This document shows, piece by piece, positions 57,740 to 64,000 of a DNA stretch of 64,000 bases. Where the stretch lies: positions 51,479,618-51,543,617 of the forward strand of contig CM049317.1 in the NCBI GenBank assembly GCA_026874595.1, read 5' to 3'. Position 1 is the stretch's first letter. Each line of letters opens with the position of its first letter. The position numbers and the translations under genes were made by a program. Under the pieces are notes generated by a model. The model made no database searches. It had not been told where the DNA came from and saw nothing but the letters and a program-made list of their open reading frames with translations. This DNA is from Sipunculus nudus (taxonomy: Eukaryota; Annelida; Sipuncula; Golfingiida; Sipunculidae).

Positions 57740-59260
57740 AGAGCAGATTCATGTCAAAGGTCTTACATTATACATGGCTACCTGCCTCATCCCATTCAAA
57801 ACGACCATCTATCAAATTCTGTAACTTCACTTTGCAAAATGGATCATATATATTGTATTACTTATAACTGAATTAGTGGACTTAAATTCCACATATTCCA
57901 AATCGAATTATGTTTCGTCATATTTTTTCGTCTGTTGACACAATGTTGCTTTTCAGTTCAACTTGCATATTATTTGAAATTATTTCTTGCTTCCATTTCT
58001 GCGGTCTCGCTTTCTGAACCAATAACCATGGCAAAACCAATGTGGTATACATGCCACAGTCTGTAGGCATTAAATATTTTAAATCTTTTATTCTGCCGTT
58101 TTTTGTTATACATCTGAAAACATACTTTATAACTACATTGGCTATACACGTATTCCAAATTGGGCTTCTGTCGACTATGATATACTTGTTATTCCATATT
58201 TGTTGTAAAAAATACCAACAACTGATTCAGGATTATACATTATATAATACGCCCAAGACTTCAAACTGTGAATATAAAAGGCACTTTTTTACCAAAACTA
58301 GATGGATCAAAATTTTTGTCAACATATCTTAAAGGTGCCCATTCACCTACCTTTTGAAAAAGAATTTATGTGATTTCTGGCTTCCTCTGTGTATATATTA
58401 ATGATCTAAGGGAAATTTTGGTTGCGAAAAGTTCTTGAGAGACCTTCTTGGAGGATGTAGGAACCTGTATATCAACAACATGTTTGTAAACACAGCAATG
58501 TTGACAAGCAGGAAAAATATGTAACCTTAGTGGGTAGGTTGCATATATGCGGAGGTAGAAGGGTCACTTGTTGCAAAACGTCATTTGCAAAGCTCTGGCT
58601 TATCTGACTGATGCCAGATGCCCTTGTTGAATTTGTTTTGATTATTTTGGTGGGTCTCCATATATTATAAACACGTTGATATAAACAAAACAAGCAGCCT
58701 CTGTGCGGTGATATCCACGTTTTCTGGCCCATTTTTATAAAAGCTTCAAGGGATTACCTTTAGTTTTTAAAGGTCAGATCGGTGATTGAGCCCCTTTAAA
58801 CCACCAATACTTAAGAGATAGAAGTTTGGTATGACTGTATACTTTGTTACTTATTAATTACTTAATATTGATAGCCACATTACTCTCTGACTATCAATGA
58901 CAGAAGCTATATCCAACTATCCTATACCACCACTTTCTGTTCTACTAATAAATACCTCATACATGATTTAAGGCTTTTTTGCTTACCAAATAAATCAACA
59001 ATACAAATCTATTCGATTAACAAACTCTCTCGGTGGTTCAATAATATTTATGACATATAATAAGTTTGAAATACGCAAGGTTTTCAGGAAAACCTTTCAA
59101 ACAAAAATGTTTAAGATCTTATCTTGCACAAGTTGTGTCCTTTCCATTTTAATGTACAGACACTCAAAAATAAGTAATAGGATAACTTCAGGTCTTAAGT
59201 ATGTCATGTTTCTAATATTTTTATGCCATTTTTATATAAATTAATCCCTTTAATACCTTT
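57740..59260. other. AT-rich intergenic sequence
   Basis: No gene recognised apart from the dispersed repeat copy at 58555-58770. Confidence 0.5.
58555..58770 (+). repeat. Dispersed repeat, copy 2
   Basis: Diverged copy of 53060-53240 (cacttgttgcaaaacgtc, tataaacacgttgatataaa, catttttataaa). Confidence 0.45.
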
Positions 59261-59261
59261 G

Positions 59262-59640
59262 ATGCAGAGTGTATGGTCTTCGTTTTTCCCATGTTGGCAG
59301 CTTCGTATTTGCAGACTTTTCAGATGAGTTCTTAAAGAAAATATGTTGTGTTGTCAGCAAATTAATATTGTTAAATCTCATAGCCGTTTATATTGATGCC
59401 TCTAATCGAACTGAAATGACCAACAATTATTTCCAAAATTTCAATGAAAAACATTAATAAACAAGGGGCAAATTGATCTTCCTGTCCTGTTCCCCGTTCT
59501 AATTGGAACTAGCCAGTAGTGTACCCATTGGTAAGCAGTACATAGGAAAGCAAATGAAAGCTTATAATCCATCGAGTCAAATGTTGCTGCAAAATTCATG
59601 GATACAAAATAATAGCTTTTGTTGTAAATGATCTAACCAC
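59262..59640 (-). pseudogene. LINE reverse transcriptase relic
   Basis: Frames on the minus strand contain NFAATFDSMDYK (the usual FxKAFDS block), then NGYTT.-stop-FQLERGTGQEDQFAP (NG..S..F.L..GVRQGDPLSP), then IEILEIIV...IRGININGYEI-stop-QY-stop-FADNT (QYADDT box with the second Asp as Asn). Two or more frameshifts and three stops; inactive. It looks like part of a non-LTR element; the clade cannot be set from this much. Confidence 0.65.
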
Positions 59641-60379
59641 CACAGCCCTTATGCAGCGTCCCTTTGACCAAATAATGCTAATGAGCCCCCAAATGGCTCT
59701 CACACAAAAACTTTCAATGCGTATGGTTGCGAGAGCTGTTGATAAGACAATTGTGACGTCACATTGACTGACGTCATCAGCTGAAATTGCTATATCTCTG
59801 TTCTCCAGTGATAAAGATATAACAGTCATTGTGAAGTGCTATGTTTTGGATTATTGGTTTCATACGAGTTACGTGCATGGTAAGACATTATTAATCACTC
59901 AGTTTGGCCTGGAGCAACGTTTGGCCGAGAACTTTTGATACTCTCTCTTTTGTAGAATAAATATTTCCCGTAAAATATGTTGACAAGGGTACTGATACAG
60001 ACTACAAGTGTACTGTTTGGGAGTGTCGCCCAAAATATGTACATTTTGCGGTTGTCGGCTGATTGACTGTTTACATAGCCAATGGTAACTTGATCGATTT
60101 CTTCCTACTTCTCTGCTTATGATTATTCATTGGATGAATATACGATTAAGGTCACATAGAGTTCATGGTTAGATCAATTACAGAACTCTAAAATACCAGA
60201 AATGAGACGATTAGTGTCAGACATTCTCCTGCCTCTTATATATGCGCTCTGATCTTCATAAATTAACTTTTCCATTGTCTGGATTAGATAAATTAATTCA
60301 TTGGTTAATGGCTTGACATCAACACTTAATAGAAATTTGATGACAAATGTCAGTTCCCGAAAACTGGTTGGGCCCCCAA

Positions 60380-61815
60380 TTTATTTTCTAATTTTTACAA
60401 TTTTTTTTATTTTTAGACTATAAAATGACAGCAGTGTAAGTTTCTCAGTTGTGGTTTCATCTAGTGTCCGAAACCTGACATGTTTATTGATCATTAGTGG
60501 AAGCCCTATAGTAATCACCCTATCCATCCGTATGTCAATCCAAACTAGAGATATCATCTGGATTACAAACTTGACTTGTGTATGGCCAACCACTAAAGCA
60601 AGAAATCTAATAATTTTTAGGTCATCAAGACAAAGGTCAAGGTCACAGGAAAAAACTTATTTATAAGGATTGTGGATGCATTTTAAGTTAAACATTTCAT
60701 CTCAAACCTTTCATCTTGCGCGTATAGCTGACCTTTCAGTGAGTCAATAACCAAATTGACTTTTGGATCACGAGGTCAAAGGTCACGGTTCAAAGAGGTT
60801 CAAAGAGAGATTAGTTTTCAGATAATAACTACCGTTTGGTAAGACATAGTGGTTTCAAACTTGACTTATATATGGCCCATCACTAGGGTAAGATTCTTTT
60901 TGATTTGGGGGTCATGAGTTCAAAGGTCAAGGTCGCAGAACCCATTTCTTGAAAAATAATGTGGATGCATTTTAAGCCAGATCCTTCTTCCAGATATTGC
61001 TCACATGCCAATTGGGGAAGATTCTTTTCGATTTTTGGGTCAAATGTCAAGGTCACAGAGCCAATCCATTCACAAATAAGTTTATGAAAAAAAATTCTTT
61101 TTTGGTTAGACAGATTGGCTTCGTGCTTGATTTTTTAATGACCCTCTACTAAAGTAAGAATCTTATTAATTTTTGGGTCATGAGGTCAACCCATTTCTTT
61201 GAAAAAAATGTGGATGCATTTTAAACCAAACTTTTCATCCCAAACCACCCTTCTCCAAGATATTGCTCGGATGCCAATAGGGGAAGATTCTTTTCGATTA
61301 TTGGGTCATAGGGTCAATAGTAAAGGTCACAAGGCCCATCCATTCACAAATTAGTTTATGGACCATAACTCTGGTTTGGAAAAACAGATCGGCTTCATAC
61401 CTGATTTATTAATGACCCATCAATAAAGTAAGAACCATTTTGATTTCGGGATGCTGAGGTCAAAGGTAAAGGTTACAGGACCCACATCTTTTGAAAGGTT
61501 CTGGATGCATTGTAAACCAAACTTTTTATCTCAAACTTTCCACCTATCACACCTTTTACCTGCCCAAACTGGAAGAAAATTTTTAGATTTTGAGGTTACC
61601 TGTTCAGAGGTCAAGGTTACTGAACCTACTTTTTTATAAGACTGGTATGATAATCTAAATGCTTTAAGTTCAAGGATGGTAATTTCTCAGATGTTTTTGG
61701 TCGCAAATTCAAGGGTTAAGGTCACAGTACCCACATTTTGAAAAAGCTCATAAATATATCCTTACAGACAAATTCAATTGAGCGTCGAGACCCATGGGTT
61801 CCTGTTTTTTTTTTA
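60380..61815 (+). repeat. ~250-290-bp tandem array rich in AGGTCA words
   Basis: Units recur at gtggatgcattttaa (60668, 60960, 61209, and a variant at 61502). Each carries gggtcat.aggtcaaaggtcaa-type strings. The right end is gagcgtcgagacccatgggt then tcctgtttt, the same terminus as 38997-39026 and, reversed, 23793-23832. It may therefore be another non-autonomous element of the same broad group. Confidence 0.65.
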
Positions 61816-62246
61816 CAAAATGAAGTAAGCGGCTGGCAAAAGTTCAGTGAGAACTAAATAAAAACCGTATTCCTTTAGGATAGAAATACACTGATATTTT
61901 TACCGAAATATGTGGACACAATATGTTGAGACTCGTTACGTTTTTAAAGATTATTTTACTCAATCACGATATGGGATATTAAAAGGAGATAGAAAATACA
62001 ATATAATAAATTTCCTGCATGGTGTTGAAGATTATTTATTGATCTGATAATCACACAATGTCCAAAACAAAGGGCTAAACAATAAACTCTCTTGTAAAGC
62101 CTAAGTGTAAATAACAAGAACGGCAAACCGTCATCCCATTGCTTTCCTCTAACTCTTATCATACTCTTTAGGGTTTCATGAAATCGTTCTAGAGCCCCTT
62201 GACTTTTAGCAAGGTATGCACCGGACTTATAATTTGTGATGCCTAA

Positions 62247-62446
62247 GGCCCCTCTTCCATGATCGCGTTTCCGCGCGCGAAAAAAAAAAACCCGTGCGGG
62301 AAAATCGCGCATCGCGCAATTGATTTTCCGCGATGATATTACCCGAGCGCCGAAAGACGATCGTGGAAACGCCATGCATGGTTACCCTGAAGGAATTTTT
62401 CCGCGAGCTGAAACGCGCGCGGAAACGCGATCAGGGAAAACAGGCC
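62247..62446. mobile_element. 200-bp CpG-rich Harbinger-like MITE inside the integrase relic
   Basis: Left GGCCCCTCTTCCATGATCGC then GTTTCCGCGCGCG; right, reversed, GGCCTGTTTTCCCTGATCGC then GTTTCCGCGCGCG. The flanks are TAA (62244-62246 and 62447-62449). Taking out the element and one triplet leaves the integrase frame continuous, so the boundaries are exact. Confidence 0.85.
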
Positions 62447-62659
62447 TAATTCTTCCTTAAACGTACCAAATATAATTGACATAAAATTTTAACCTGATCT
62501 GTTTGCATTTGAATGTTTTTAGGCTACCCGGGAAGAGTTTAACCAAAGCTTCTACATTATTCTTATCGAAATCGTTCTGAGGGGAATGGCTTCTCAAAAC
62601 CTATTGGCAGAATGCACACATTATATTTTAACTATACACATTTTCATGTTAAGTCTTCC

Positions 62660-62687
62660 TGGGGGGGGGGGGGGGGGGGGGGGGGGG
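62660..62687. repeat. 28-bp G run
   Basis: Homopolymer in the integrase relic; its length in the assembly is likely unreliable. Confidence 0.9.
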
Positions 62688-62900
62688 CTCGATGCAGTCA
62701 AGGATTATTCTCTCGAAGCCGCCATGTGTAGATAGAATGGGTAACATTGGAACAGGGTCAGCTCAGTAAGACAGTTTTGCAATCATATGGCATAGGTCAC
62801 AAGTTTTGCAAAATTTTGCCACATCGCGTTTCAGTTTAGGCCAAAAGGCGATTTTGAGTTTTGTTTTCCTGACGCCTACGTGTTCAGGTATGTGTAAGTT

Positions 62901-63290
62901 TTAATATTTTTGTTCTGTTTCCAGGTGGGACCACAATCTGGTTAATTATTTTCCAGGTTTCATTCGTCGAAAAAAAACTGTTCCTCCTATGTTTTTTTTT
63001 TACTATTACATTATTTTACATAGCAAAACATGTAGGTGCGTTTACAGCTTCATTTTTAGAGAGCAATACAGGGATACTTTTCTTGCGTTTCAGTTACTTC
63101 GTCTGTGTTCATGTTTGGTGCTGCATCTTTCTTTCTCTGTGTATGATCACTTACATCAGGCAGGTTCGCCATTGATAATCCTTTTTTCATCCAGGAGGTT
63201 ATTTGTACTTGTTGCCACTTTAGAATTGTCCTGCCAGTCACATCATGACTGGTTGTGTCCATTATTTTAGTCACTTTGCCACTGATGCCT
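62901..63290 (-). pseudogene. Possible linker of the second gypsy relic
   Basis: A 72-residue frame (63274-63056) lies just upstream of the integrase zinc domain in the same orientation and ends QEKYPCIAL. Position suits the protease-integrase linker, but no diagnostic motif is seen. Confidence 0.25.
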
Positions 63291-63419
63291 ACGCTTTAAG
63301 CCACTGATGCCATTATATGAATGGGTCATAAAAGTTGAACCTACCTAGATGTTGCGACAGAAGATTCAAGGCATGACGGATACAATTTGGGCCCTTCAAG
63401 GTGCGGAAATCATGTTTTT

Positions 63420-63746
63420 CCCATAGCTCGCAGAATATAAGTCACCATGACCTAATATCAGTATTCAGATACTAGGGCTTTTGTATCAAATTTTTAATTA
63501 CTCTTTAGGGGGGGGGGGGGTTACCTCCGACCTCTATAGCTCGGAGGATATAGGTCACAGTGAAATAACTTCAGGTTTCCAAAGAGATTTTTATGGACCA
63601 CCATGGGTATTAAGTGAGAAGATTCCAGGTCCAGTTACCATGGTTTTTGCCCTATTAACGGACTGACAGACAGACGAACAGACAGATGAACGACGGACAA
63701 AGAGTGATCGCTACAGCTCAGATGACTCGGTCAGCTCAGCTAAAAA
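63420..63746 (+). mobile_element. Helitron-like element, right-hand part
   Basis: Begins mid-unit (cccatagctcgcagaatata), with a G run at 63509, tataggtcacagtgaaataa and ttaacggactgacagacaga, and ends with the shortened hairpin gctcagatgactcggtcagc then tcagctaaaaat. Confidence 0.6.
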
Positions 63747-64000
63747 TGAGAGGAAGCATGTGATACTACCCTGTCACGCAGTCCGAATGGAATTCTGCTG
63801 ATGTACATATATGTAGTTAAGATAGCATTGAAAATCGGCGGTTACCTTCACCGAAAACAAAATTGAAAAAAAAAATTGTAGTGCTCATAGACGCATCAGT
63901 TCCGAAGATATTCAGCTAATTACAATATTATTACGCAAGCTGGTCATATTTTGAAAATTCGTAATCAACAAACTTTAATGTTTTGTGACTATGCCTTTTT
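63747..64000. other. Window end, no feature seen
   Basis: AT-rich sequence without a recognisable gene or repeat. Confidence 0.5.

Larger units (their letters stand above)
62080..62900 (-). pseudogene. Second gypsy integrase relic
   Basis: On the minus strand from 62895: HIPEHVGVRKTKLK...FWPKLKRDVAKFC then KTCDLCH (HHCC zinc domain). Next come a G run, GFEKPFP, VEALVKLFP, NFMSIIFGTFKEE, a 200-bp insertion, then GITNYKSGAYLAKSQGALER and FHETLKSMIR, with GKQWDDGLPFLLFTLR to close. The order and words match the Gmr1-like integrase and complement the part deleted in the 17-kb copy. No RT or LTR was recognised beside it. Confidence 0.75.

Overview
This is a piece of an invertebrate nuclear genome, most likely a mollusc. 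The DNA is AT-rich. It holds intron-split coding sequence with GT-AG boundaries, tRNA-derived SINE heads, long (AT)n, (TC)n and poly-G tracts, several miniature DNA transposons, and a decayed Ty3/gypsy element whose best family match (from memory, no search) is the Gmr1-like group. Hairpin-ended repeat families ending in TCAGCTGAGC-type palindromes plus a run of GGACGGACGG-like motifs are, to my knowledge, typical of bivalves and gastropods. The species cannot be named from sequence alone.

Host genes. The clearest gene is on the + strand at 46769-56584: six exons encode a 205-residue secreted protein with 12 cysteines in the mature chain. Every phase matches and an AATAAA signal lies downstream. 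A diverged paralogue lies on the - strand at 906-4621. It has five recognisable exons and all 12 cysteines, but its exon 3 is out of frame, so it is probably a pseudogene. A third relic of exon 1 lies near 8555-8601 (-). This looks like a small family of lineage-restricted secreted proteins. A possible exon-5 duplicate sits in intron 4 of the intact gene. One more protein-like reading frame (7461-7805, -) has no recognised family.

Mobile DNA. From 23770 down to 14885 (-) lies a Gmr1-like gypsy relic with the order gag (SCAN-like capsid region, CCHC knuckle), protease, integrase, reverse transcriptase, RNase H, polypurine tract, 3' LTR. It is split by a 3.85-kb hAT-like element with long inverted repeats (18535-22387). 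A related LTR at 39026-40290 carries a 587-bp Harbinger-like MITE with a TAA duplication, and the 3' LTR at 15 kb preserves the empty site. A second gypsy integrase relic (62080-62900, -) is cut by a 200-bp CpG-rich MITE, again flanked by TAA. A third MITE (57399-57737) is flanked by TTA. A LINE reverse-transcriptase relic lies at 59262-59640 (-).

Repeats. Helitron-like elements with a ~340-bp tandem core and a terminal hairpin occupy 5771-7062, 24849-28385, 34439-34655, 37471-39026, 45328-46183 and 63420-63746. The array at 28385 resumes at 34439 with the same 9 bases, so about 6 kb appears to have been inserted. A 2.2-kb segment (10165-12465) is present again in inverted orientation at 35212-37325. 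A 1.6-kb tandem duplication lies at 42270-45240. The rest is AT-rich intergenic sequence with microsatellites and no recognisable gene.
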